A stretch of 64,000 nucleotides of DNA, taken from NCBI GenBank assembly GCA_024640565.1, contig JAHEET010000005.1, positions 186,001-250,000 of the forward strand, read 5' to 3'. This document shows, one piece after another, positions 44,676 through 53,644 of this stretch. Every line of letters starts with the position of its first letter. The first letter of the stretch is position 1. Below the pieces are notes generated by a model, which searched no databases, was not told the origin of the DNA, and saw only the letters and a program-made list of their open reading frames with translations. This DNA is from Flavobacteriaceae bacterium. Lineage in GTDB: Bacteria > Bacteroidota > Bacteroidia > Flavobacteriales > Flavobacteriaceae. The translations under genes were made by a program, and so were the position numbers.

Positions 44676-45599
44676 ATGAAAAAATTAACATCAATAATTG
44701 CATTAATTGTTTTTGTAGCCTTCTATTCTTGTACAGAAGATGGGCTTGGATACTCTGAAGAAATAATTGTATATGACGACAACCCAGACCCAATTCCAGA
44801 TCCAGATACTGTTGTTATAGCTGCTGATGAAGATACAAGCACAGATCTAGCTTGTCCATCTTCAGGTGTATACCAAAATAACGTTACCAGAAATGTAGAT
44901 ATACCAAATCCTGCTAATGTAGGTGTGGTTGATGATCGAAGTTGTTATTCGGATTACTCAGAAAGTATTATTGATGGTATTACTTGGGGAATATATAACA
45001 TTACTGATGGGTCCAATCATTGGGATACACCTGGCACCTTACAACCTCGAATAGAACGCGCATCAACCATAGCAAACGCTAATGTAGGGTCATTTGTTAA
45101 ATTTACAGGAGATTTTAGAATCCTTGAAGTAGCGGATGCTGGATCTTTTGATCAAGATGGAACATACATATTACAAGCTAAAGGGCAACATACAGGCGGA
45201 GGCGGTTCCTCGGACCCTGCTATTTGCTTATATAGAGCACATCCTGTTTACGGTACAGGTGTTAATGCTGACAAACAAGTGGCTTTTGATATTTATGCAG
45301 AACGTATTTTAGAACGCGGTGGATCAGGTAGCGGTAGAGAGGTTGTTCTACTAAAGCGGGTAGATAAAAACGAAATAGTTTCATTTGAGCTAGAAGTAGG
45401 TTTTAGGGAAGACCCTAGTAATTCTGCTTTAAAAATACATTATTGCAATGCTGTAATTGGAGGTGAAACATTTAATTGGAATATCCCAGACCCAGAAAGA
45501 GGTACGCAATCAAAAATGAGATATGGTGCTTACCGTGTTAGAGGAGGTAGAGCACAAATTAGATGGGCCAATACCACACTTGAAAGAGTTAATAATTAA
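44676..45599 (+). CDS. Lipoprotein jelly-roll polysaccharide lyase, PL28-like (probable ulvan lyase)
   Basis: A 307-residue lipoprotein (signal ending VFVAFYSC). An acidic linker (residues 20-58) is followed by one beta-jelly-roll domain of about 240 residues starting CPSSGVYQNNVTRNVDI. The inner-sheet patterns YILQAKGQHT, ICLYRAHP and KMRYGAYRV resemble the Gln/Arg/Lys/Tyr cleft of jelly-roll lyases (PL7, PL20, PL28). The size and the Cys-containing start fit PL28, the ulvan lyase family of Formosa and Nonlabens. PL7-type alginate lyase is the main alternative, but nothing else here points to alginate. It is followed after 72 bp by a TIM-barrel gene on the same strand. Confidence 0.68.
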   Translation: MKKLTSIIALIVFVAFYSCTEDGLGYSEEIIVYDDNPDPIPDPDTVVIAADEDTSTDLACPSSGVYQNNVTRNVDIPNPANVGVVDDRSCYSDYSESIIDGITWGIYNITDGSNHWDTPGTLQPRIERASTIANANVGSFVKFTGDFRILEVADAGSFDQDGTYILQAKGQHTGGGGSSDPAICLYRAHPVYGTGVNADKQVAFDIYAERILERGGSGSGREVVLLKRVDKNEIVSFELEVGFREDPSNSALKIHYCNAVIGGETFNWNIPDPERGTQSKMRYGAYRVRGGRAQIRWANTTLERVNN

Positions 45600-45671
45600 A
45601 TTTAATTTCTTTAAAATAAATTATAATTATTCTAAGTATACAGATACTTTAAATTTAGTAATGATTAAATT

Positions 45672-46589
45672 ATGAAAAACAGCAGGAGAAATGCCATTAA
45701 AAAGTTAATAATGGCACCTGCACTGTTGCCTTTTCCTGCATTATTGAGTGCTACTTCTTCTAAAGAAAGAGCTGAAAATGCATATTCAAAACGATTGCAA
45801 TATAGCGTTAATGCCTATTCTTTTAATGATGAATTTCGAAGTGGTGAAATGAACCTCTTTGATATGATGGAATTTGCTGCAGATATTGGACTCAACGCAG
45901 TAGATTTAACTTCTTATTATTTCTCATCTTATCCTAAACTTCCTAAAAAACCTGAAATTTTTGCTTTAAAAAAACGAGCACTAGAACTTGGTATTAATAT
46001 CTCTTGGACAGGTATACGAAACAATTTTGTGACAGCAGACGAAGAAGCAAGAAAGCAGGATCTGAAAATGATTAAAGACTGGCTAGATATTTCTTCTAAC
46101 ATTGGCTCCTCAATTTTGCGCGTTTTTACAGGTAGAAATCAACCTAAAGGATATACCAAAGAACAAGTAAAAACATGGTTGGTTGATGCCTTTAAAGATT
46201 GTGCCCAATATGGAGCGGAAGTTGGAGTAATTGCAGCCTTACAGAATCATAATGAGTTCTTATTTACGGCTGATGAAGTTATTGATATTATTAAGCGTGT
46301 AGACTCTGAATGGTTTGGTCTTATCCTTGATATTTCAGGCTTAAGAACCACGAGCGATCCCTATGCTGAGGCAGAAAAATTAGCTCCTTACGCCAAATAT
46401 TGGTTTATTAAAGAACATTTATATCACAATCAGGTGAAAACACCTACAGACATGAAGCAAATGGCTGCCATAATAAAGCGACACAATTTTCGTGGTTATG
46501 TCTCGTTTGAAAGCTTGTCAGACGGCAACCCAAAGCGCATTATTAAAAACATGTTAGAGGAATTTAAAAAGGAACACAACAAAAGCTAG
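45672..46589 (+). CDS. Exported xylose-isomerase-like TIM-barrel protein (sugar epimerase/isomerase family)
   Basis: A 305-residue member of the AP-endonuclease-2/xylose-isomerase-like superfamily. The N-terminus MKNSRRNAIKKLIMAPALL resembles a Tat-type or Sec signal with an RR pair. Barrel segments are LQYSVNAYSFNDEF, FAADIGLNAVDLTSYYF, AALQNHNEFLFTADEVID, FGLILDISGLR and YWFIKEHLY; the Glu, Asp and His in these are the usual metal ligands. Exported members of this family accompany Gfo/Idh/MocA oxidoreductases and DUF1080 proteins in glycoside-oxidation clusters. Such genes lie 6-10 kb to the right. It is probably co-transcribed with the PL28-like lyase. Confidence 0.75.
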   Translation: MKNSRRNAIKKLIMAPALLPFPALLSATSSKERAENAYSKRLQYSVNAYSFNDEFRSGEMNLFDMMEFAADIGLNAVDLTSYYFSSYPKLPKKPEIFALKKRALELGINISWTGIRNNFVTADEEARKQDLKMIKDWLDISSNIGSSILRVFTGRNQPKGYTKEQVKTWLVDAFKDCAQYGAEVGVIAALQNHNEFLFTADEVIDIIKRVDSEWFGLILDISGLRTTSDPYAEAEKLAPYAKYWFIKEHLYHNQVKTPTDMKQMAAIIKRHNFRGYVSFESLSDGNPKRIIKNMLEEFKKEHNKS

Positions 46590-46625
46590 CCTTATTATTC
46601 AACTGTATTTTAATCATTTTTATTT

Positions 46626-46665
46626 CAATTTTTAAAATCAAAATTGGACATTCTAGATCTAGAAT
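46626..46665. terminator. Convergent intergenic hairpins
   Basis: CAATTTT/AAAATTG (46626-46646) and a 16-bp palindrome ATTCTAGATCTAGAAT (46650-46665) lie between the convergent TIM-barrel and DUF1080 genes. The palindrome overlaps the DUF1080 stop codon. They may act as a weak two-way terminator. Confidence 0.35.
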
Positions 46666-47438
46666 AAATGCTTTAATTCTATATTCCTGTATTCAACCTT
46701 CATTGGTGGTCCAACATGCACCTGAACACCGATATAGCCCTTAGTAGATCTGTTTACTTTATCCAAGTCGTTTACTTCACTGAACAATACGCCATTTAAG
46801 TAATGTTGCATTTTATTGTTATTAATTTTAAGATGAACGGCATTCCAATCGTTAGATTTGATGCTTGCTTTTAGTTGTGATTTGGATTTAGTATCTGCGA
46901 TAGTCCTAGTTTGCCAGCAGTTTTTCTTTACATTTTTACGTAAGTTGGTTTTATATATACTATCTGGCATTTGTGGTATGGTCACTATTTCACCATAATA
47001 GGCTAATGTTGTTCGCTTTTTTTCTTCGTAATTTTGACCTGTATATTTGTTTTTTCCATCAATATCGCATTGATATCCACGTAATGCAAAAGGTACATTA
47101 TCAATAATTTGGCTTCTATAGTTGATACCACTATTTCCAGAATTGGTTATTCTATACTCTAGTTTTAGCTCAAAATTTTCAGGTTGTTCTTTTTCATAGA
47201 TCACGAAAGAATTACGCTTTAGAATGGTTTCTGGTGTCACCTCTCCTATTAGAACACCATTTTCAACACGCCAATATTTAGAGTCTCCACTCCAGCCTTC
47301 TAAATTCTTACCGTTAAATATGGGTTGAAATATATTTTGGTTTTCTATGGATGCATCTTTGTTTTTGCAGGATGAGAAGAAAAATATTAAGCTACAGATT
47401 ACTACTAGTATTTCAACTTTTATACCCTTGTTTTTCAT
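46659..47438 (-). CDS. DUF1080 lipoprotein (3-keto-glycoside lyase/hydrolase family)
   Basis: A protein of about 259 residues. The ATG at 47438 is preferred because a clean lipoprotein signal (VVICSLIFFFSSC) follows it; an ATG eight codons earlier also exists. It has one DUF1080 concanavalin-like domain: FQPIFNGKNLEGWSGD, YWRVENGVLIGE, SGNSGINYRSQI, GYQCDIDG, YIGVQVHVGPPMKVEYRNI. The family cleaves 3-keto-glycosides, by hydrolysis or by elimination of the aglycone. Its start overlaps the end of the upstream GH78 by 26 bp, a sign of tight coupling to rhamnoside hydrolysis. Confidence 0.82.
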   Translation of the reverse strand: MKNKGIKVEILVVICSLIFFFSSCKNKDASIENQNIFQPIFNGKNLEGWSGDSKYWRVENGVLIGEVTPETILKRNSFVIYEKEQPENFELKLEYRITNSGNSGINYRSQIIDNVPFALRGYQCDIDGKNKYTGQNYEEKKRTTLAYYGEIVTIPQMPDSIYKTNLRKNVKKNCWQTRTIADTKSKSQLKASIKSNDWNAVHLKINNNKMQHYLNGVLFSEVNDLDKVNRSTKGYIGVQVHVGPPMKVEYRNIELKHLF

Positions 47439-50304
47439 ATTTATATATTTTTGAATATTCAATCGTATAGTTCCCTGAACCTAAAATTACAGCACCATCT
47501 TCAATTTCTAGTGCGTTTTCCTTTTTAAAGTCTTCGACTGATTCACCGTTGATTTGCAGACTTTTAAATTCTGAGACTGTCACTACAACCTTAGCTTTCG
47601 TATTGAACGGCACTTCAAGATTCATGATTAAAACGTTATCAATTACATTCCATGCATTGATAATATCACCATAAGGTGTCGGGATAGACACTTCTGTATT
47701 TGTTATTGCGTTTGGAAATTCTGGGTTAACCACAAATACCTTAAATCCTGGATGTGATTCTGAAGATTTTACACCACCTAAAGTTTCATAAAAATAAGCC
47801 GCAAATCCACTATGCATTGGATGATTTAATGAATTGGTTGGTCCTTCCATTTTCTCCCATTCAAACTGACGCTCTGGCCAAGTAGTAAAGCCTGAATTCA
47901 TTACATATGTTTGACTGGGAAACTCTGGTGTGGTTAGTATTTGGTAGGCTAAATCTGCTTTTCCGTATTTGGATAAAACGCTGTAAATATAGCGGTTGCC
48001 GTGAATACCTGTAGAATGATGCCCTCCTTTTACCTCTACAATATCATGTAATAATCCGTTGACTACAGTTTCAATTTCATTATCAGACACCATATTAAAT
48101 TGTAAGGCTTGAACCGTTGCTGTTTGACTTTGATACCATTTGTGTTTTGTATTTGGAATAGCTACCAAAAATTCTTTATTAAACGCCTTTAATAAGGCTT
48201 CTTTTTCGTTTTTCATTTTACTTTCAAAACCTGAATCCTTATTTATTTTAGCAAACTTTTCCATCACTTTTAAAATATCATAAAAATAAGCATTTGCAGA
48301 AATTATTGGATCACATTCCATTGCGCTTGGGTTCTTACGTCTATCCCAAAGTGGAGGACACCAATCTCCCATTCCATCTTGCATAATGCCATTTTCTCCT
48401 TTAAAGTTTAAGTAAAAATTGGTTAAACCTTTCATTTCTTCATAATAATCTTTGATGATTTCATCATCTCCATAAAATTTATAGTTATACCAAGGCAAAT
48501 ACATTGTTGCTACACCCCAATCTATTTTTGCGTAGGTTGATGTTCTTTTACCTGGAGCAATCATAGTGGGTACTTGATATTTAATTTCTGGATTATTATG
48601 CCCTTTTGTTGGTCGCATTTGTGTTTTGATGTCTTCCATATATTTTTTATAAAAATCATACATATCATAATTATACAATGCGTATTCACAAAAAGCGTGT
48701 GCATCGCCTAACCAACCACATTTTTCTCTGTGCGGGCAATCTTCTGGTATTCCGTGTAGATTGTCAACAATAGTCCATTTGCTGATGTTATGCATTTTAT
48801 TTAATAAAGCATCAGAAGATGTAAAACTTCCTGTTTCTTTGATGTCTGTAGCCACCAAAACTGCTTTAATCATATTTACATCTGGTTTTTTAGAAATTCC
48901 TTTTATTTTAGCATATCTAAATCCGTGATAACTAAATTTTGGTTCCCAAGATTCTTCTCTATTTCCTTTACAAATGTATTTGTACACTTGTGTCATTCCA
49001 TTTGCGCCACCACCAGTTGACCCTTTAAAAATATCTTTTCCATTGGTTAATAATGCTTCTGTTGTAATAATTTCAATCAATTGATTTTTCTTTTCTTTTA
49101 CGTTGATTTTTACCCAACCAGCAATATTTTGTCCAAAATCTACAATCCATTCTCCATCTATACCTTTAAAAACTTTTTGTGGTTTCAACTCTTTTAATTT
49201 TTTAATAGCAGGAATTTGTTGTGCACTAATTTTTTTTAATTTTGGTGAAGCTATTTTTACTTTTCCCCATTTATTATCATCAAAACCAACTGTGTTCCAA
49301 TTTCCAATCTCATAATTTGCATCATAAGTATCTCCTCCATAAATATTATTAAATACGATTGGTCCTGTAGATTCTTTCCAATTTTCATCTGTATAAAAAT
49401 CTGCTGATGAACCATCCATGTATTTTAATTTTACTACTAATTTTACAGTTGGTGGTCCATAAGCCATATCTCTTTCTGATTCTGGGTCTCGTTTCCAAGA
49501 AATATCTTGTCCGTAAAAACCATTTCCTAAAATAATACCAAACGCATTTTTACCAGATTTTAGTTGACTGGTAATGTCATAATTTACATAATACGCTTGT
49601 TTATCGTAATTTGATGGAGCTGGGTCTAATACATGATCGCCTACTTTTTCTCCATTTAAATACAATTCATAATATCCTAATCCACAGATATACGCATGTG
49701 AAGATTCAATTTTTTTATCGATGTTAATTTCGTTTCTAAAATAACTTGCTGGAAAACCTTTTACTTTTTTTGCAGGTTGATTTTTCATTCTACCAGTTTT
49801 GTAATCTCTAAATTGATGTTTAGAAGTTCTAGTGTCTTTGTTTATAGTTATCCATTTAGATGAACCCCAATTTTTGTGATTCATCAATCCCATTTGGAAT
49901 TTTTGAGTTTTAGACCAATTTGAAATCTCTCCTTTTTCATCCCAAATTTTTACTTTCCAGAAATAGGTTTGCATCGCTTTTAAATCTTTTCCTTCATATT
50001 TTATAAAAGATGATTTATCGCTATTTACTTTATCCGAATTCCAAATATCAGCATCATTTTCATTTAATTTCTTTTTTGTTGATGCGACTAAAACATGATA
50101 TGCAGATTGTGATTTATTAAAACCAGAAGCATTTATAATCCAAGAAAAATTAGGTTGTTTACTTTCTACGGCTGATGGGTTTTCCTTTGTGTTCACTAAT
50201 AATTTATCAAAAATTATTAAACTTGTTGAAGTTGAATGTTTATTACAAGAAATACATAAAATTGTTAAAAAAAGAATAGAAAAAAAGATTTGTTTGTTTA
50301 TCAT
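47413..50304 (-). CDS. GH78 alpha-L-rhamnosidase, lipoprotein (second)
   Basis: A 963-residue lipoprotein (signal ending LTILCISC). The N-terminal domain has QPNFSWIINASGF and QSAYHVLVAST. The barrel's general acid is the Glu of DCPHREKCGWLGDAH near residue 523. The candidate base lies in GFTTWPERQFEWEK near residue 811, where the usual IWERW is changed to WPER. The C-terminal sandwich has ISIPTPYGDIINAW. It is clearly divergent from the 27871-30648 GH78 and probably has a different linkage or aglycone preference. It is first in an operon with a DUF1080 protein; promoter at 50327-50372. Confidence 0.9.
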   Translation of the reverse strand: MINKQIFFSILFLTILCISCNKHSTSTSLIIFDKLLVNTKENPSAVESKQPNFSWIINASGFNKSQSAYHVLVASTKKKLNENDADIWNSDKVNSDKSSFIKYEGKDLKAMQTYFWKVKIWDEKGEISNWSKTQKFQMGLMNHKNWGSSKWITINKDTRTSKHQFRDYKTGRMKNQPAKKVKGFPASYFRNEINIDKKIESSHAYICGLGYYELYLNGEKVGDHVLDPAPSNYDKQAYYVNYDITSQLKSGKNAFGIILGNGFYGQDISWKRDPESERDMAYGPPTVKLVVKLKYMDGSSADFYTDENWKESTGPIVFNNIYGGDTYDANYEIGNWNTVGFDDNKWGKVKIASPKLKKISAQQIPAIKKLKELKPQKVFKGIDGEWIVDFGQNIAGWVKINVKEKKNQLIEIITTEALLTNGKDIFKGSTGGGANGMTQVYKYICKGNREESWEPKFSYHGFRYAKIKGISKKPDVNMIKAVLVATDIKETGSFTSSDALLNKMHNISKWTIVDNLHGIPEDCPHREKCGWLGDAHAFCEYALYNYDMYDFYKKYMEDIKTQMRPTKGHNNPEIKYQVPTMIAPGKRTSTYAKIDWGVATMYLPWYNYKFYGDDEIIKDYYEEMKGLTNFYLNFKGENGIMQDGMGDWCPPLWDRRKNPSAMECDPIISANAYFYDILKVMEKFAKINKDSGFESKMKNEKEALLKAFNKEFLVAIPNTKHKWYQSQTATVQALQFNMVSDNEIETVVNGLLHDIVEVKGGHHSTGIHGNRYIYSVLSKYGKADLAYQILTTPEFPSQTYVMNSGFTTWPERQFEWEKMEGPTNSLNHPMHSGFAAYFYETLGGVKSSESHPGFKVFVVNPEFPNAITNTEVSIPTPYGDIINAWNVIDNVLIMNLEVPFNTKAKVVVTVSEFKSLQINGESVEDFKKENALEIEDGAVILGSGNYTIEYSKIYKYEKQGYKS

Positions 50305-50326
50305 TTTTGATTCAGTTTATTTTTTT

Positions 50327-50372
50327 GAAATATATAGGTTTTTAAAAAATATAGTATCCTTTACTTTCTTGT
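50327..50372 (-). promoter_or_regulatory. Locus-type promoter for GH78-DUF1080
   Basis: Minus strand: AAGTAAAGGATA, 20 bp, then TATATTTC (50327-50334). The element has AAGGATA for CAGGATA. It lies 22 bp before the GH78 start. Confidence 0.65.
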
Positions 50373-50427
50373 TGATTAAAAATTAAATGAAGTTTCCAAT
50401 GCCAAACAATTCTACTTTTATCATTAT

Positions 50428-51657
50428 TTATATTTCGATATATAATTCACTTATTTTTTTCAAATGATTGGTATCTAACTCAATACCAAAACCAGCTATT
50501 GATTTAAAAGAGTAATACCCATTCCCATCTTTTTTTGTTGCAGCACTTTGCAAACATTCTAAATAGTTTTTAGAATCTTCTTTTTTCTCAATAGCTTCTA
50601 CCCAAGTTGCATTTAATCCAATTGCTATTTGTTGCCATGCAGAACAAGCAGGTCCTACCAAACTATCGTCTCCAATCATAACTTTTGCACCCATTTCTTT
50701 TACTTTATGAGCTAATTGGACTGTATGTGTTAAACTTCCCATTGTAGATGGATGTAAATTATAAATCTCACCCATTCCCTTTTTTATTGTTTTAAGACCC
50801 TTCCAAGCAGGACGCATTGGAGTATCTGGAATTAAAGTTAAATCACCTACCATTTCTTGTAATTGTATCCATTGGTTTGTTTTTAAATGCGCTGGGTCTT
50901 CAATCGCATTCAAACCATTATCTCTAAAACGATCTAAAATTCCTTTTAATTCTTCTAGAGATTTCCACTTTTTATAGCCTTTGTTAACATCAGAAATCAC
51001 TACAGCCTCATCTCCTAAAACTTCTCTTATGGTTTTAAGTAATTTCATATCTATGACTTCATTACCATACATTTTAAATTTTAGGTGATGTCCTAAATTT
51101 TGTTCGATACTTCTTTCTGCTTCTTCTCTTACTTTTTTTTCATCTTTGTCTAATATGCAATATAAACCAGGAACTGAATTACGACCTTGCAAGCCTAATA
51201 ATTCTAAAGCAGATTTATTTTGAAGTCTTCCCGAAAGATCTAAAAATCCCATATCTAAAGACTCTAACATTTTTAGAGGTCGTTTTGACCCTAAAAGCTG
51301 TTCTGATGACAATAATTTTTGAGCTTCACCTAGTGTTAAATCTTTAAATTTTTCTAAGTATTTAATCCAAGCTGTTGGTTTAAAATTTGGGTTGTTTTTT
51401 GAAGCTGGTGTCTCTGTCCAACCATAAAAATCTCCGGAAGATATTTTTATAAATAAATGTTGACGATTGTGCCAAGTTCCCCAAGAAAAATACCTTGGAA
51501 TATTAATATCATATCTAAACAATTCGATTTTTGTAATCTTTTCATTTAAATATTCTATTCCGTTTTTACCACTATGAAAGGATAATAAAGGATAAGTTGT
51601 ACCTAAAATTCCAAGAGCAGACATGCTTTTTATAAAATCTCTTCTATTTGTTTTCAT
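50428..51657 (-). CDS. Tat-exported enolase-superfamily protein (mandelate racemase/muconate cycloisomerase type)
   Basis: A 409-residue protein starting MKTNRRDFIKSMSALGILG, a twin-arginine signal. A capping domain with WGTWHNRQHLFIKI is followed by the (beta/alpha)7-beta barrel. Catalytic-type segments are KFKMYG near residue 197, SDVNKGY near 220, EDPAH near 250, PDTPM near 276, HPSTMGSL near 300 and GDDSLVGP near 330. These give the Asp-Glu-Asp metal triad and a Lys base. The superfamily dehydrates or epimerises acid sugars. Export is unusual for it and suggests action on a periplasmic uronic or aldonic acid. It lies downstream of the decayed GH78 and probably uses its promoter at 52092-52135. 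Confidence 0.82.
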   Translation of the reverse strand: MKTNRRDFIKSMSALGILGTTYPLLSFHSGKNGIEYLNEKITKIELFRYDINIPRYFSWGTWHNRQHLFIKISSGDFYGWTETPASKNNPNFKPTAWIKYLEKFKDLTLGEAQKLLSSEQLLGSKRPLKMLESLDMGFLDLSGRLQNKSALELLGLQGRNSVPGLYCILDKDEKKVREEAERSIEQNLGHHLKFKMYGNEVIDMKLLKTIREVLGDEAVVISDVNKGYKKWKSLEELKGILDRFRDNGLNAIEDPAHLKTNQWIQLQEMVGDLTLIPDTPMRPAWKGLKTIKKGMGEIYNLHPSTMGSLTHTVQLAHKVKEMGAKVMIGDDSLVGPACSAWQQIAIGLNATWVEAIEKKEDSKNYLECLQSAATKKDGNGYYSFKSIAGFGIELDTNHLKKISELYIEI

Positions 51658-51664
51658 ACTAATT

Positions 51665-52044
51665 TTACAAATTGAAAATTTTTAGTTCTTTAAATGAAGT
51701 TGGTTTTTTTGCAGACTCTGATTCGTTTCCTTGGTAGGTATTATTTACGGATTGATTTGTTTTTACTTTACCAGAATTCCATACATCGCCAGTATCATTT
51801 TCTAGATTTTCTAAATTACTGGCAACTAAAACTTGGTAAGCAGTTTGTTTTTGTCCTCTACTTGAGTTTTCTGTTTTAATTTCCAACTTAATTGTGGATT
51901 TACATTATCTATACCTAAAGGATTTACCCGATATTCGCATCTAAAATCGCTTATTTTTATTGCATTAGATATCTCGCTACAAGATATTAAAAGACCTAGA
52001 ATCGACATAAAACCAAGTAGTTTTTTTAGTACAGACATCTTCAA
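51665..52044 (-). pseudogene. Decayed GH78 alpha-L-rhamnosidase, N-terminal remnant
   Basis: A lipoprotein signal (MSILGLLISC) and the classic GH78 start (ISDFRCEYRVNPLGIDNVNP, then QLSWKL) run into a frameshift at an A-rich run near 51886-51895. The neighbouring frame continues TENSSRGQKQTAYQVLVAS, then DTGDVWNSGKVKTNQS and YQGN. The rest of the enzyme, about 800 residues, is missing. The promoter at 52092-52135 is intact, so the remnant now serves as a leader for the enolase-superfamily gene 8 bp further on. Confidence 0.85.
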
Positions 52045-52091
52045 TTAATCTAAATATGTTTTCATTATACTTCACCCTCTTAGGAAAAACA

Positions 52092-52135
52092 TAAATATAT
52101 TCTGAAAAAGTTCTATAACCATCCTGCAATATGAT
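52092..52135 (-). promoter_or_regulatory. Locus-type promoter for the GH78 remnant and enolase-superfamily gene
   Basis: Minus strand: ATTGCAGGATG, 20 bp, then TATATTTA (52092-52099). It lies 48 bp upstream of the remnant's start and is still a good match to the locus consensus. Confidence 0.68.
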
Positions 52136-52188
52136 GGTTCAAAACAATTTTTGTTAAGAAAATATTTTCAGAAAACGCTCCTAATTTT

Positions 52189-52235
52189 AGCAGGATACCA
52201 CAGGTTATTAAATTAACAGTTATAAAATATATTTG
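52189..52235 (+). promoter_or_regulatory. Locus-type promoter for the DUF1080-oxidoreductase operon
   Basis: Plus strand: GCAGGATACCACAGGTTA, 20 bp, then a perfect -7 box TATATTTG (52228-52235). It holds two CAGG units 10 bp apart. It lies 33 bp before the ATG at 52268 and is divergent from the site at 52092. Confidence 0.75.
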
Positions 52236-52267
52236 AGTAAACATATTCAAATTTTTAACTCAACCTT

Positions 52268-53644
52268 ATGAAATATTATCATTTATTAATTATAGTCTTC
52301 ATTGCATGTTGTTTTTCTTCATGCAATCAAAATGAAACTCCTTGGAAAAATTTATTCACAAACGATTCTTTAGAAGGTTGGAATAGTAAAGGAGGGAATG
52401 CCACCTATAAAAATGAGAATGGTACTATTATCGGAACATCAGTACCAAATACTCCAAACACTTTTTTATGTTCAGATAAATCCTACACTGATTTTATTTT
52501 AGAAATTGATTTTAAAGTAGATTCAGTTATGAATTCTGGTATTCAAATCCGTAGTAATTCAATCCCATATTACAGAGATGGAATGGTACATGGTTATCAG
52601 GTAGAAATAGATCCATCTAAACGTGCTTGGAGTGGTGGAATTTACGATGAAAAAAGAAGGAAATGGTTGCATTCTTTAGAAAATAATAGGAAAGCACAAA
52701 AAGTTTTCAAACAAAATGAATGGAATCACTACAGAATTGAAGCTATTGCAGATACTATTAAAACTTGGATAAATGGAGTTCCCGCAGCTCATTTAATAGA
52801 TGATAAAACAGCTTCTGGTTTTATTGGTTTGCAGGTTCATGGCATTGGAAAACATAAAAATAGAGCTGGGAAGAAAACTCTATGGAAAAATGCAAAAATT
52901 TTAACCACAAACCTTACAAAATATACTAAAAAATCTCCATTAAAACCTATAATTACAAAAAACAACTTGACTTTTCAAGAAAAAAGAGAAGGTTGGAAAA
53001 TGCTTTGGGATGGGAAAACAACCAAAGGATGGAGAGGAGCAAAACTCGATGAATTTCCAAAAAAAGGTTGGTCTATCGAAAATGGAGAATTAATTGTTGC
53101 AGAAACTGGAGGTGCAGAATCTGCTGCTGGCGGAGATATCGTAACTACAAAAGAATATAGCAATTTTGAATTACAAGTAGATTTTAAATTGACCTCAGGA
53201 GCGAATAGTGGAATTAAATATTATGTAGATACAGAAATCAACAAAGGATCTGGTTCATCGATAGGTTTAGAATATCAAATTTTAGATGATGCCTTACATG
53301 AAGATGCAAAAAGAGGTTCTCATGAAGGAAGCAGAACGGTTTGTTCTTTGTACGATTTAATTAAAGCTGACCCAATAAAGCCCTTAAAGTCAATAGGTGA
53401 ATGGAACAACGCCTATATTAAGTCGATAAACAATCATGTAGAACATTGGGTGAATGATGTGAAAGTTTTAGAATATGAACGTGGTAGTGAAACATTTTTA
53501 AAACTGGTTTCTGAAAGTAAATATGAAAAATGGTCAAATTTTGGAATGTTAGAAAAAGGTCAGATTTTACTACAAGATCATGGAGACAAAGTATCTTTTA
53601 GAAACATTAAAATTAGAGTTCCAAAAACTAAAAAGAAAAACTAA
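52268..53644 (+). CDS. Lipoprotein with two DUF1080 domains (3-keto-glycoside lyase/hydrolase family)
   Basis: A 458-residue lipoprotein (signal IVFIACCFSSC). Domain 1 (about 24-215) has WKNLFTNDSLEGWNSKGG, MNSGIQIRSN, GYQVEIDP and GFIGLQVHG. Domain 2 (about 238-455) has WKMLWDGKTTKGWRGA, WSIENGELIVAETG, ANSGIKYYVD and GLEYQILDD. Both are concanavalin-like DUF1080 units, so the gene is an internal tandem. It heads a three-gene operon with two Gfo/Idh/MocA oxidoreductases; its stop overlaps the next start by one base. Together they fit oxidation of a glycoside to its 3-keto form and its cleavage in the periplasm. Confidence 0.85.
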   Translation: MKYYHLLIIVFIACCFSSCNQNETPWKNLFTNDSLEGWNSKGGNATYKNENGTIIGTSVPNTPNTFLCSDKSYTDFILEIDFKVDSVMNSGIQIRSNSIPYYRDGMVHGYQVEIDPSKRAWSGGIYDEKRRKWLHSLENNRKAQKVFKQNEWNHYRIEAIADTIKTWINGVPAAHLIDDKTASGFIGLQVHGIGKHKNRAGKKTLWKNAKILTTNLTKYTKKSPLKPIITKNNLTFQEKREGWKMLWDGKTTKGWRGAKLDEFPKKGWSIENGELIVAETGGAESAAGGDIVTTKEYSNFELQVDFKLTSGANSGIKYYVDTEINKGSGSSIGLEYQILDDALHEDAKRGSHEGSRTVCSLYDLIKADPIKPLKSIGEWNNAYIKSINNHVEHWVNDVKVLEYERGSETFLKLVSESKYEKWSNFGMLEKGQILLQDHGDKVSFRNIKIRVPKTKKKN

